From CAYRFF01 sp964423575 (GTDB lineage Bacteria; Bacteroidota; Bacteroidia; Chitinophagales; Saprospiraceae): a stretch of 64,000 bases of DNA. Where the stretch lies: NCBI GenBank assembly GCA_964423575.1, contig CAYRFF010000013.1, positions 1 through 64,000 of the forward strand, given 5' to 3'. A model generated the notes under the pieces. That model searched no databases. It was not told the DNA's origin and worked only from the letters and a program-made list of their open reading frames with translations. This document shows, piece after piece, positions 45,324-55,250 of the stretch (positions are counted from its first letter, which is position 1; each line of letters starts with the position of its first letter). The translations under genes were made by a program, and so were the position numbers.

Positions 45324-46544
45324 CTATATTTTTTTAATCGTCAAGGGGAATTCCTCTCCCATAAACGGATAGTTTTTCCCCTTGGATTTAATATGACTTT
45401 CGTCAAATATAAAACTTTGGCCTGCATCTACCAAAGTACCTTTGATTTCTTCATCCCATTTTACTTCATTTGGCTTTAAGCCAAATATCTTTCTCACGTT
45501 TACATTCAGGCAGTTATTCAGCAACTCCCAGTCTCTGAGTTCACTAGCATGAGTCCATAGTGCTGCAAATGCAGTTTCCAGCCCTGCGGCTCCGACCCTT
45601 GCATGGACAAACTCGAGATCCTTGACTTCTTCATTCCAGGGGCGATGCTGTGAAGTAATACAATCAATCGTCCCATCAATAACTCCCTGAATCAAGGCCT
45701 GTCTGTCACTTTCCCCTCTAAGTGGCGGATCGACTTTATATATCGCATTAAAACCGGAAAGAACCTCTTCGTTCTTAATAAGATGCAGATATGAAACGGA
45801 ACAACTTATGTCTAGCCCTTCTGCCTTCGCAGCTTTTATTAACTCTACCGCTCCGGCAGTAGAAATATTCCATACATGAAGTCTGGAACCCGTGTATCTA
45901 AGCAATTCAATATCGCGCATCAGCATGATATGTTCAGAGATGGAAGGATTAGCTTTAAGCCCTAGTCTGGTGCTGACTTCCCCTTCATGCATAAGCCCAC
46001 CAGCAACAAGAGATTCATCAGCGGCCCGATTAATTACGATATTATTAAACCGTTTCACATAATCCAGTGCTCTTATCATCAGACCGGCAGATTGCACAGC
46101 CTTGTAACCATCTGTAAAAGCAACGGCTCCAGCATCTGCCATATCCAGCATTTCTGCGGGATCAACTCCTTTGTTTTCTACTGAAACTGCTCCCAGTGGA
46201 AGCAATTCTACGCCATTGGTCCCGGATTTTCTTAGAAGACTTTCAATCTGGGTGCCTTCATCGGCAACCGGGAGTGTATGTGGAAGGATGATAAGACTTC
46301 CGTACCCACCATTTGCGGCAGCTAAAGTAAGACTAGAGATAGTTTCCCGCTCTTCATGCCCGGGCTCACCATTATATGTGCCCAAATCCGTAAACGATGG
46401 AATTAAATATAAATCTGCTCCTTCAATAGTGTTACTGATCTTGTAATCAGCTTTATATTTCCTCAAAATTCCCTTATCGAGAATAACATCAGTTTTACTC
46501 TTGGTTAAACCGGGAATCTGAACATTCTTAATGAGAGTAGCCAT
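45324..46544 (-). CDS. Dihydroorotase homologue lacking metal ligands (PyrX-like)
   Basis: 406 residues with the overall amidohydrolase pattern of dihydroorotase (IPSFTDLGTYNGEPG at 48-62 where active enzymes have PGFIDLHVHLREPG). The H-x-H pair is G55 and Y57 here, the Arg of the substrate site is G59, and the late D-H-x-P-H-type motif reads SQHRPW. The protein is therefore unlikely to be catalytically active as a dihydroorotase; inactive homologues (PyrX type) in other bacteria support aspartate transcarbamoylase. No pyr gene is adjacent; it sits between BatA-like and DUF4199 genes. An alternative is a new activity on the same fold. Confidence 0.8.
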   Translation of the reverse strand: MATLIKNVQIPGLTKSKTDVILDKGILRKYKADYKISNTIEGADLYLIPSFTDLGTYNGEPGHEERETISSLTLAAANGGYGSLIILPHTLPVADEGTQIESLLRKSGTNGVELLPLGAVSVENKGVDPAEMLDMADAGAVAFTDGYKAVQSAGLMIRALDYVKRFNNIVINRAADESLVAGGLMHEGEVSTRLGLKANPSISEHIMLMRDIELLRYTGSRLHVWNISTAGAVELIKAAKAEGLDISCSVSYLHLIKNEEVLSGFNAIYKVDPPLRGESDRQALIQGVIDGTIDCITSQHRPWNEEVKDLEFVHARVGAAGLETAFAALWTHASELRDWELLNNCLNVNVRKIFGLKPNEVKWDEEIKGTLVDAGQSFIFDESHIKSKGKNYPFMGEEFPLTIKKI

Positions 46545-46550
46545 AGCTAT

Positions 46551-48575
46551 TTATCCTTTGCTGAGATATCTGACGAAAATCTGCTCCAAAGCTAAGAAAA
46601 TTAACACCAAAATAAGGCACCAGCGCCATAATTCCTTTCCGAGCGAGGCGCTTTTTATGAAATTTTCAACTGCTGCTGTATGCACGCCGTCAATGACTGT
46701 AACTTCAGAGTATAATTCTTTAAGCTCATTAATGGATGGCTGTCTAAGGTCCGATTCTTGTCTGTCGTAGTTAAATGCAATTTTGCGAATAGTACTATCG
46801 CGGAAAGTAACATCGTACACTCCCGACTTATTCACTTCATTATGCATATCGAGAATATAGGCCTGACCTTGCGTCTGCTGTCCGGGAATAAATTCAATTT
46901 CCCCTTTTATGCGTATCGGCTCATCTACCGGGGCATCTGATGGATGATTAATTGAGATTATCGTTTCTTTGCCGATAGTATAACTCAATTCGGCTTCCAC
47001 ATTTCTCTGAAGAGCCATACGATATATCATCGGTATAAAAATATCAGTTGTAGCGAGCAAGCTGGAGCTGCTTTCAGACAAGTCCGTCGCAAACTGATAA
47101 AAGAATCCCCTGCCTGATTTAACTTGCGAAACATAAGGTTTACCGTCCCTGAAACTCATCAGAGGCAATGAAAACTGACGCTGATGATCCATGGTGTAAT
47201 ATTCACTTACCGCCGGCAAAGCAATACGCTGTGTCGTCGGTTCAAAGACGGAACTGAACACGTATGCCTCTTCGTTTACGGTATAAACTTCCCTATCCTC
47301 TTTAATCAGCCCTGAATAAGTCATTCCCCCCACAGCGTTGATGAGTCTGTCATAATTTATCGTGGACTGATTCATCTGCGGAAAAAGCAAAACCTTTCCA
47401 CCATTCTGAATATAATTAGTCAATGCCTGAGAAATCCCGGTAGACAGTGTATTAATATTGTGCAGAATCACAAGATCATAGGAAGGTAATTGTCCGTAAT
47501 CAACTTGAGTCACTGCCTGGATACGCGCATCTATAGAATTTATCCCACTGAGGATAGATGATAACCTGGGGGATGGCGCATCTCCATATAAGGCAAGCAT
47601 GCGCAGTTTCTGCGGCACATCAAATGCAATATAATATGAATTATCAAACTCTACCGGATAATCCTTTACCGTAATTTCTGCTTGTTGCCAGCCCGATTTC
47701 TTAGGTACGATATTGAAGGTATCTGTTTTTGTCTGTCCGGCGCCCACTTCAAGAACTCCAAGAGGTTTTACCTGCCCGTCATATTTCAAGCTAAGTCCGG
47801 CATCTCTTATATCAGCATCCCCGTAATTGCTTACCTGAACGTACAAGGGATTTATCTGATTAAATTCAAATACCGGAGAATGAGTCCATATAGAATCGAT
47901 AGAGAGATTGGGTTGTTTACTCGATTTCACGTAGATGAGGTTCACGTCAATACTCGTATCGATTTCCAGGCTAACAGGAAGAATAGGCCTCTGAAAATCT
48001 GAGATTATATAGAAGAACTTATTCTTTTGATTTCTGTCGTAGGAAATTTGTTTTTGCCGATGTACTATATCGTTAAGACTCCTGGATACCGGTGACAATT
48101 CCACTTCCCTTACGACGTCGATTGCAGCATCACCGGAAATCCACCTTTGATCATTATAATCAAAATCATTTCTTATAATCTGAAATTCATCTTCGATATC
48201 GTAGGTCTTAATTATTTTTTCTGCAAGGCGTTTAGCATTATCGAGGTGAGCAATCTCATCACCGAAAGCCTGCATACTATAAGAGTTATCCAGATAAATA
48301 GAAACCGATTTCTTCCCTCTGTTTTCCTGATTCTTCCCGGGTAAGAACGGGCGTGCAAATGCAAATACAAGAAATGCCAGCGCCGCCAAACGCATCAATA
48401 GAATCAACAATTGTCTCAGACGATCGCGGACACTCTTTTCCTCTTTAAGCTCTGTAAGAAACTTAACATTAGTAAATTTCACCTCCTTGTACCTTCTGAA
48501 ATAAAAGAGGTGGAATATAATAGGGAAAATCAATAACAACAATCCCCACAGAGCCAAAGGGTTTATAAACTGCAT
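46551..48575 (-). CDS. BatA-domain/VWA-like membrane protein
   Basis: 674 residues. N-terminal BatA domain with two helices (about 5-22 and 58-77) framing FYFRRYKEVKFTNVKFL, then a von Willebrand A-like region beginning SIYLDNSYSMQAFG (MIDAS-like D-x-S-x-S near residue 95). A glutamine amidotransferase-like middle (LALYGDAPSPRL; DLVILHNINTLS) and a final helix (about 648-668) complete it. Bat proteins are linked with stress tolerance, but the role is not well known. It is the first gene of the five-gene operon, 6 bases before the dihydroorotase homologue. Confidence 0.85.
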   Translation of the reverse strand: MQFINPLALWGLLLLIFPIIFHLFYFRRYKEVKFTNVKFLTELKEEKSVRDRLRQLLILLMRLAALAFLVFAFARPFLPGKNQENRGKKSVSIYLDNSYSMQAFGDEIAHLDNAKRLAEKIIKTYDIEDEFQIIRNDFDYNDQRWISGDAAIDVVREVELSPVSRSLNDIVHRQKQISYDRNQKNKFFYIISDFQRPILPVSLEIDTSIDVNLIYVKSSKQPNLSIDSIWTHSPVFEFNQINPLYVQVSNYGDADIRDAGLSLKYDGQVKPLGVLEVGAGQTKTDTFNIVPKKSGWQQAEITVKDYPVEFDNSYYIAFDVPQKLRMLALYGDAPSPRLSSILSGINSIDARIQAVTQVDYGQLPSYDLVILHNINTLSTGISQALTNYIQNGGKVLLFPQMNQSTINYDRLINAVGGMTYSGLIKEDREVYTVNEEAYVFSSVFEPTTQRIALPAVSEYYTMDHQRQFSLPLMSFRDGKPYVSQVKSGRGFFYQFATDLSESSSSLLATTDIFIPMIYRMALQRNVEAELSYTIGKETIISINHPSDAPVDEPIRIKGEIEFIPGQQTQGQAYILDMHNEVNKSGVYDVTFRDSTIRKIAFNYDRQESDLRQPSINELKELYSEVTVIDGVHTAAVENFIKSASLGKELWRWCLILVLIFLALEQIFVRYLSKG

Positions 48576-48855
48576 CAGCTTTTTACTTATTCAAGCGCGA
48601 AAGTACATAGAACGTCGATAGTTTCAAAACTGTTATGTACTTAGGCTTCTTTATCCTTAAGAACTAATTTTCAACAACACTTCGTGAAACATATAATGTA
48701 CTACAATTAGTTTAAGCTAAAGTTTTTCCAACCAGTCATTTATCACCATCGGCATTATTATTTAGAGTTATCATCAGAAAACATTGAGATACGGTATTTT
48801 AATTCTTTCAGGTATTTTATGTATCTTGAAGTTTCCACTTTAAACACATTACATT

Positions 48856-49986
48856 ATGATTAACTTAAAATCCAAACTTCCCTTTATCATAAGCCTCGCT
48901 GTTCTTGCTTTATTATTCTCCACATGCAGTAAAAATCCGGTAGAGGATAACAATAAAGACCCAGATCCACCTACAAAGACAAATCTTATCAAAATCAAAG
49001 GCTATACTTCCGATAATATATTTGTGAATGACAAAGGAGAAACCTTTTATCCCTGGGGTTTCAACTATACAAATCCGATCAGAATAGATCTGATTGAGGA
49101 TTACTGGGATGAAGAAAGCACCTGGGCTGTTATAGAAGAGGATTTCAAAAACATGAAAAGCTACTCAGCCAATTCACTTAGAATCCATCTGCAATTCCAT
49201 AAGTTTATGCTTGACATTGACAAGCCAAATCAGGCAGCACTGGAAAAACTCCAGAGACTTGTAAAGCTTGCAGAAGAAAATGACTTGTATCTATTGGTTA
49301 CCGGACTGGGAGCATACAGAAAAAGCGACCAACCATCATGGTACAATAACTTAAGCAATAAGGAAAGATGGCAAGCTCATGCAAGCTTCTGGAAGTGTAT
49401 TGCCGCAAGCATAGGCGGTAGTCCGGCGGTATTTGCTTACGACTTAATGAATGAACCCGTAAATAATGTCCAGTGTCCGGATTCAGTAGCCAGAGAAGAT
49501 TGTGACTGGTTGGTAGGCGATGCCTTTGGAGATTATCATTTTATCCAGAATATCGCATTAAAGCCGGATTCAACGGAAACCATGACAGCCTGGATTTCAC
49601 AGATGGTTAGAGCGATAAAAACAGTCGACTCCATGAGTTTAATTACGGTCGGATTTTTACCTCTGGGACAGATTACGAAGTATTCCGAAGATCTGGACTT
49701 TGTTTCTACACATATATATCCGGAGTCAGGCAATATTCAGAAGTCAGTGGATTATGTCGGCAGTCTTCAAAGCAATAAGCCCTTTGTCCTGGAAGAGTTT
49801 TTAAATCTGACTTGTACGATTGAAGAATTACAAGAGTTCTACGATGCAGTAAAACCACAGGTCAACGGAGTATATGGCCACTATCTCGGAATGTCCAAGG
49901 AAGAACTGGAAGCATCGGATGAAATCGCATCTAAATTGTTATTACAATTCATAGAATTCTTCATGGAAAATAACCCCAATAAATAA
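48856..49986 (+). CDS. Glycoside hydrolase family 5 lipoprotein (mannanase-like)
   Basis: 376 residues. A lipoprotein signal with the acylated Cys at C24 (LLFSTCSKN). The catalytic barrel starts near YPWGFNYTNP, with LRIHLQFHKF, the acid/base Glu in LMNEPVN (E200), an active-site His in THIYPE (H286) and the nucleophile-like Glu in FVLEEF (E314). This is the GH5 pattern closest to beta-mannanases, which cleave mannan. Substrate is inferred. It stands alone and is convergent with the TonB receptor gene, sharing a terminator. It may work at the outer surface. Confidence 0.82.
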   Translation: MINLKSKLPFIISLAVLALLFSTCSKNPVEDNNKDPDPPTKTNLIKIKGYTSDNIFVNDKGETFYPWGFNYTNPIRIDLIEDYWDEESTWAVIEEDFKNMKSYSANSLRIHLQFHKFMLDIDKPNQAALEKLQRLVKLAEENDLYLLVTGLGAYRKSDQPSWYNNLSNKERWQAHASFWKCIAASIGGSPAVFAYDLMNEPVNNVQCPDSVAREDCDWLVGDAFGDYHFIQNIALKPDSTETMTAWISQMVRAIKTVDSMSLITVGFLPLGQITKYSEDLDFVSTHIYPESGNIQKSVDYVGSLQSNKPFVLEEFLNLTCTIEELQEFYDAVKPQVNGVYGHYLGMSKEELEASDEIASKLLLQFIEFFMENNPNK

Positions 49987-49991
49987 AAAAC

Positions 49992-50025
49992 AAAAGCTCT
50001 TGCAACCTTCATTACAAGAGCTTTT
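49992..50025. terminator. Bidirectional terminator between GH5 gene and TonB receptor
   Basis: AAAAGCTCTTG (49992-50002) pairs perfectly with CAAGAGCTTTT (50015-50025) around a 12-base loop. Both sides have A/T tracts, so it can end both convergent transcripts. Confidence 0.85.
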
Positions 50026-50057
50026 ATTAATCTTTAGCGTGAAAGTCCGTTGACGCT

Positions 50058-52511
50058 TTATTTAAAGCCGTCTTCCATACCGCCTTCACCCATCTGCATA
50101 CGTCTCATATCCGCAGGCTGCTTTTTCTTGGAATTATCTTTTCCGAAGTTATAAGAAACGCTTACTCCGAAGCCGCGGCTATCCCACTTATGAACTACAT
50201 ATTCGCTCACTAAGTCATTGATATAGATATCACCTTCAAATTGCATGGTATTAAAAATATCTCTTGCGTTTACAGAAACCCGAAGCTTTTCATCCAGGAA
50301 GCTCTTGGCAAGTGCTATGTTAATACTTCTGAATGATCTGATGCTCCCTTGTGGCGACTTAAATGGCAAGCTATAGTTTCCTGACAGCTGCAACATAAAA
50401 TCTCCGGGTAAAGTCATCTGTGAATTGAACTGACTTCTCATGCGAAAACTCTTGGTATTGGCCACATTTAGACCTCCGAAGTTATTCAGAGTGGACTGGT
50501 ATGCGTTTACCGTTCCGGTTAAGTTCCACCAACTAAATGGTCTTATGCTTATAATCGTCTCAGCTCCTATTTCCTCACTTTTGCCAAAGTTTTCAAAAGT
50601 AGACATTGTGATTTCTCCGGTACTTTCAACATATCTGTGAATCTGATTATTAATAATCTTATAATATCCGGTCAGATTCAAGGTCAGGAGTTCCCATATC
50701 TTCTTATAACCGAGTTCAATACTATGAATATCTTCCGGCTGCAAGTATGGATTACCTGATCTTAGGTTTAGCGGATCAGAATAATTAGTAAATGGATTCA
50801 ACTGCCAGCTATTAGGTCTTTCAATACGCCGGCTATAGCTCAGCAAAAGTGTATTTGTTGCTCCGATATTTTGCATCAGGTGAATACTGGGATACAAGCG
50901 TGAATATGTCTGATCATATTTATTTTCCGGGTCATTTTCCAGTGCTGATTTCAGGATAGTGGTTTCATGGCGCAGTCCTGCCTTATACCCAAAACTTCCT
51001 ATCTCATGTCCCCATGATAGATATGCGGCCATCACATTCTCGCTATAATCAAAAATATTGGAGCGTGATGGGTCATCTACATAATTCCCTGTATCATCAT
51101 AAATTGAGAACCAGGTATCTGTGTACTTCAAGCGTAGATTATGGTGGAGACCCGCCTCCAGGCTCATACCTTCCCCAAAAGGTCTGGTATAGTCTATTTT
51201 GCTCATAATTTCAGAGTCATTTCTTTTCTCACCTTGTTTCTCTCGATCGTAAATAGGAAATAAGCTACCATCATCGGCGTAAGCTTGATTGAAATATTCC
51301 TGATCATGTCCACGATCTCCCAGATCGTATACAAAATCTATATCTAACTGATGCTCAGGTTCAGAAAACTTTTTCATCCAACCCAAATTAATTCGGTAAT
51401 TTTCGCCTCCATGGGTCTGATCGGAAGTTCTTCTTTCTCTATAAAGTGGATTGCCGTCTGCATCTTTATAACTATAATCTACAATTCTTTCAGATGGATT
51501 CCCATGGGTCCTGAATGTCCCAGTCCAATAGAATGTGTTACTATTATTGACATAGATGTCCATTCCACCTTCAATATTATGTCCACCTCTATTCCAGTAG
51601 CCATCGCTATCCTGTGATATTATTGAATATTCCTGACTCTCCTTAATAAATCTATCCTGATGTCCGGAACGTCTCCTCTTGGCATCTGAAAAGCCGTAAT
51701 TTATGAAGGCGTTCATACGCTTATTTCTCATATTAAGCCCCACTCCGCCATTATACTGCATATAATGTGCATAAGTTACACCCATATTCACATTGCCGTT
51801 AAACCCAACCTTGTCACTTCTTTTCATGACAATATTGATAATTCCGGCAGTACCTTCAGGATCGTACTTAGCACCTGGATTAGTGATTATTTCCACCCGT
51901 TCTATATTGGAAGCAGGGGTTTGACGTAGTAAATCACTAGGAGAGAAACTCGTCGGTCTCCCATCGATAAGAATCTTTACATTTTCATTTCCTCGTAAAC
52001 TGATATTTCCCTCTACGTCCACATCAATAGATGGCACGTTACGCATCATTTCAAGAGCATCTCCCGACTGACTTGCTATATCCTGACTAGCATTAAAAAC
52101 ACGCTTATCAAGCCTTGTCTCAATTGCATCTTTTCGTTCTCGTACAATGACTTCACCTATCTCAAGCGAATGCGATGAAATCTTAATCGTTCCCAGATGC
52201 TCTTTTTTGTTGGCGCCTGAAATTTTAATTGGACCAAGTGTTATTTCTTCATAACCGATATAACTCAAGACGACATAATATTCTCCCACCGGCACATCAT
52301 CTACGACAAACTCACCGGACATTCCACTTATATTCCCTGTAACAACAGTTGAATCAAGCACAGAAATTACGGAAATTGTGGCAAACTCTATCGCTTCTTC
52401 CGATTGTGCATCAACTATTTTTCCGGTAATTTCTCCATCGATATGAGGTGACTGGGCTATTCCCAATTGTGTTAAAAAAAGTACTGCAATACTTAATATG
52501 AACTTATTCAT
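50058..52511 (-). CDS. TonB-dependent outer-membrane receptor
   Basis: 817 residues: signal peptide (1-19), carboxypeptidase-regulatory-like domain (about 25-112), plug (about 128-230; RGNENVKILIDGRPTSF and NPGAKYDPEGTAGIINI) and a large beta-barrel of the OMP_b-brl_3 type. It ends in VSYNFGKD followed by a polar tail (KKKQPADMRRMQMG) that is longer than usual after the last strand. No SusD-like gene accompanies it, so it is not a classic SusCD pair; substrates of this receptor group are generally unknown. Confidence 0.9.
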   Translation of the reverse strand: MNKFILSIAVLFLTQLGIAQSPHIDGEITGKIVDAQSEEAIEFATISVISVLDSTVVTGNISGMSGEFVVDDVPVGEYYVVLSYIGYEEITLGPIKISGANKKEHLGTIKISSHSLEIGEVIVRERKDAIETRLDKRVFNASQDIASQSGDALEMMRNVPSIDVDVEGNISLRGNENVKILIDGRPTSFSPSDLLRQTPASNIERVEIITNPGAKYDPEGTAGIINIVMKRSDKVGFNGNVNMGVTYAHYMQYNGGVGLNMRNKRMNAFINYGFSDAKRRRSGHQDRFIKESQEYSIISQDSDGYWNRGGHNIEGGMDIYVNNSNTFYWTGTFRTHGNPSERIVDYSYKDADGNPLYRERRTSDQTHGGENYRINLGWMKKFSEPEHQLDIDFVYDLGDRGHDQEYFNQAYADDGSLFPIYDREKQGEKRNDSEIMSKIDYTRPFGEGMSLEAGLHHNLRLKYTDTWFSIYDDTGNYVDDPSRSNIFDYSENVMAAYLSWGHEIGSFGYKAGLRHETTILKSALENDPENKYDQTYSRLYPSIHLMQNIGATNTLLLSYSRRIERPNSWQLNPFTNYSDPLNLRSGNPYLQPEDIHSIELGYKKIWELLTLNLTGYYKIINNQIHRYVESTGEITMSTFENFGKSEEIGAETIISIRPFSWWNLTGTVNAYQSTLNNFGGLNVANTKSFRMRSQFNSQMTLPGDFMLQLSGNYSLPFKSPQGSIRSFRSINIALAKSFLDEKLRVSVNARDIFNTMQFEGDIYINDLVSEYVVHKWDSRGFGVSVSYNFGKDNSKKKQPADMRRMQMGEGGMEDGFK

Positions 52512-52815
52512 TCTACTTTTCTATTCTTTTATATTTTTCTGCTTAGGCAAATGTTTTTTATAGGTGTCTGAAGTCACATTTGTCAAGCTGTTAAGCTCTT
52601 TGGATATTAAACGTCAAAACCTTTGGTTTTAGTCCACAAAACTCTCGATACAAGGCGACTTATTCACACTATGCTGCAGGATTAACATAACATTAAGAAG
52701 TATTATGCTATATCTGCAAATTATAACAATAATGAAATTGATATTACTTCAATTTTATTTTAGTGGTCGTAATAATTTATTGGAATCTAATTAGGGTTAT
52801 TCAATTGAAACTATG
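52512..52815. other. Gene-free stretch between TonB receptor and tRNA-Leu
   Basis: About 300 AT-rich bases with no convincing gene. It must hold the promoter of the TonB receptor (minus strand), but I see no full TTG/TAnnTTTG pair and no stable hairpin. Confidence 0.5.
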
Positions 52816-52899
52816 TACCGAAGGAGGGAATCGAACCCTCACTCTGTTGCCAGAACTGGATTTTGAATCCAGCGCGTCTACCAATTCCGCCACTTCGGC
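52816..52899 (-). tRNA. tRNA-Leu (anticodon CAA)
   Basis: 84 bases on the minus strand, class II with a long variable arm. The acceptor stem starts GCCGAAG and pairs with CTTCGGT (first pair G-U); the anticodon loop TTCAAAA gives CAA. CCA is not encoded. Confidence 0.97.
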
Positions 52900-52921
52900 A
52901 TTTCAATTTATTCAGGGACTG

Positions 52922-52929
52922 CAAAACTA
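52922..52929 (-). promoter_or_regulatory. -7 box upstream of tRNA-Leu
   Basis: TAGTTTTG on the minus strand fits TAnnTTTG and lies 22 bases before the tRNA 5' end. No clear TTG at the -33 position. Confidence 0.4.
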
Positions 52930-52982
52930 TAAAATTATTTTCATTTATAGTACATTATTTCCCTTAAACTATCTCGCTTGTT

Positions 52983-54317
52983 TTACTTCATCAGACGTAG
53001 AACGTCCAGACCATTTGCGTAAAGCAATAAACCCAATACAATTATAAATCCTATGAGGGTTGCATATTCCATAAACTTGTCGCTGGGCTTTCTTCCTGTA
53101 ACCACCTCCCAGAGTAAGAACATTACGTGCCCACCATCCAGAGCGGGAATCGGTAAGAGGTTCATAATTGCAAGTATCAGTGACAATATCGCCGTGATTG
53201 TCCAGAAAGACTGCCAGTGCCACTGCTGAGGAAATAACTTGGTTATCGTAACAAATCCACCGAGAGAATCAGATGCCTTAATATTTCCTTTAAACATCTG
53301 GCCAAAAGCCTTAAACTGATCTGCCAGGAATGAATATCCTTTGACAACACCATAGGGCAATGCTTGTAAAAGAGTATATTTTCTGGTGCTCACCTCATAA
53401 AAATGATCAAAGGTATAATTATAAGTCCCGAGATAGCCTTGCTCATCCGTCGTAGCTTCTACACTCACTCTTTCCCCATCTCTGGAAACTACAAGAGCGA
53501 GTTCCTTCAACGGCTCCAAATTAACTAGTTCACTAAATTCATCAAAGAACTGAATCGGCGTTCCATTCACTTCAACAACTCTATCTCCTTGCTTCAAACC
53601 GGCTTTGGCAGCTGCTGAACCAGGCACGACATCATAAATCTGATACGGAACCCTGGGTTCATATAGAAGCGCTTGCGAATTTTCAGAATCCGTAAGCCAC
53701 GCCATTGCAGAATCCGGGAAAGTAATGGTTGTGCGTGACCCATTTCTCAATACATCTGCAGTCTTAGCATTATTCAGAATCACTTCCTTGAATACTACTC
53801 TATCGTTTAATTCAGCAAGCTCTGTATCGCCGATTGCAAGAACTTTATCACCATGTTCAAAACCTAGCTTCTGGCCCATTTCATGGACTGCAATTCCGTT
53901 AGTAGCATTTTCCGTGGAAAGATACATTTCCCCCCAATGCCATGCTATCAGACCGAATATCAAAAACCCAAGAATGAAGTTAACTGTTACTCCACCCAAC
54001 ATTATAATCAGTCTTTGCCAAGCGGGTTTAGAGCGGAATTCATCCGGCTTTGGTGGAAGCTTCATCTGCTCTTTATCCATCGACTCATCAATCATCCCTG
54101 CAATCTTTACATATCCTCCCAGCGGAAGCCATCCTATACCATACTCAGTATCGCCTATCTTCTTCTTAACCAAAGAAAACCAGGGATCAAAAAACAGATA
54201 GAATTTCTCAACTCTAGTTTTAAAAAGCTTGGCAGGGATAAAGTGTCCCAATTCATGCAACACTACCAATATCGAGAGGCTCAGAATGAGCTGAGCTATC
54301 ATTACCATCACGCCCAT
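52983..54317 (-). CDS. rseP: RIP zinc metalloprotease RseP (site-2 protease)
   Basis: 444 residues. The zinc motif HELGH is at 21-25 within the first membrane helix, the second half of the site is NLLPIPALDGGH in a C-terminal helix, and a PDZ domain (about 210-285; VPGSAAAKAGLKQGDRVVEVNG) lies between. An earlier degenerate PDZ region is at about 120-200. RseP cleaves anti-sigma factors and leftover signal peptides inside the membrane. The start near MGVMVMIAQ is one of several Met; the first is used here. It is transcribed toward tRNA-Leu and is divergent from rsmE. Confidence 0.96.
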   Translation of the reverse strand: MGVMVMIAQLILSLSILVVLHELGHFIPAKLFKTRVEKFYLFFDPWFSLVKKKIGDTEYGIGWLPLGGYVKIAGMIDESMDKEQMKLPPKPDEFRSKPAWQRLIIMLGGVTVNFILGFLIFGLIAWHWGEMYLSTENATNGIAVHEMGQKLGFEHGDKVLAIGDTELAELNDRVVFKEVILNNAKTADVLRNGSRTTITFPDSAMAWLTDSENSQALLYEPRVPYQIYDVVPGSAAAKAGLKQGDRVVEVNGTPIQFFDEFSELVNLEPLKELALVVSRDGERVSVEATTDEQGYLGTYNYTFDHFYEVSTRKYTLLQALPYGVVKGYSFLADQFKAFGQMFKGNIKASDSLGGFVTITKLFPQQWHWQSFWTITAILSLILAIMNLLPIPALDGGHVMFLLWEVVTGRKPSDKFMEYATLIGFIIVLGLLLYANGLDVLRLMK

Positions 54318-54542
54318 AAATCCAACTTATTATTTGTTCACACTCTGATAAATCATAAAAATCTATCAACTTACTCGTAACGAGTATAATCGTATACTTG
54401 TTCTGGATGCGCGCAAATGTAAGATTAAATATGTATTTATTCCGATTAACTACTGTCATTTCCTGATGATTGCACCGTTTCTTTTAATTTTAATTAAAAT
54501 ATTTACAATTTTGCACCGGATTTTATTCTATAAAATGTCCTT

Positions 54543-55250
54543 ATGCAGATATTCTATTGTGACGATATTATAAATAAACGCGCTACTCTTACAGCTGATG
54601 AAGTTCATCATCTACGCGTATTACACTACAAGGCAGGGGATGAAATACTCTTGATGGATGGCAAGGGCAATAAGATATCCGGAGTTATAGAAAACATAAA
54701 AAAGAAGGAGGCTTATGTTAATATAGTTTCCGTTGAATCCTTTCCCGCAGTTGAAAAACCACTAACCGTATGTATCGCCCCTACCAAGAATTTAAATCGG
54801 ATTGAATGGTGCGTGGAAAAAATGGTTGAACTGGGAATTCAGGAGATACGTTTTTTCAAGTCAGCTCATTCGGAACGGCAGGATATCAATGTGGATAGGA
54901 TCAGGAAAAAGGTGATTTCGGCTGCTAAACAATCCTATAAATGGCATCATCCTGTGTTGACCGAGATCTGTGATTTCGAGGAAATCATAAAAGACCCTAC
55001 ATTTGCCCTGAGCGGAAAAATAATAGCACATCTATCCGATGAATCTGTTAATGCTACATCACATATAAGATTAATGAAGGATAAACCGTTAGTATTTCTG
55101 ATAGGTCCGGAAGGCGACTTTAATGATGATGAGCTTGATATAGCTTCCGCAAATGGTTGGAAGCAGGTATGTTTTGGTCATGAGCGGCTTCGTACTGAAA
55201 CAGCAGCTTTATATGCAACTATGTTAAATTATATATTAGACGATTTATGA
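54543..55250 (+). CDS. rsmE: 16S rRNA (uracil-1498-N3)-methyltransferase
   Basis: 235 residues, SPOUT-class. N-terminal PUA-like part (EVHHLRVLHYKAGDEILLMDGKGN) and C-terminal knot with VFLIGPEGDFNDDEL and FGHERLRTETAAL, which bind SAM. RsmE methylates U1498 of 16S rRNA. The stop overlaps the next gene start by 4 bases (ATGA), so a DUF4159 protein is co-translated. Motifs and length are standard. Confidence 0.96.
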   Translation: MQIFYCDDIINKRATLTADEVHHLRVLHYKAGDEILLMDGKGNKISGVIENIKKKEAYVNIVSVESFPAVEKPLTVCIAPTKNLNRIEWCVEKMVELGIQEIRFFKSAHSERQDINVDRIRKKVISAAKQSYKWHHPVLTEICDFEEIIKDPTFALSGKIIAHLSDESVNATSHIRLMKDKPLVFLIGPEGDFNDDELDIASANGWKQVCFGHERLRTETAALYATMLNYILDDL

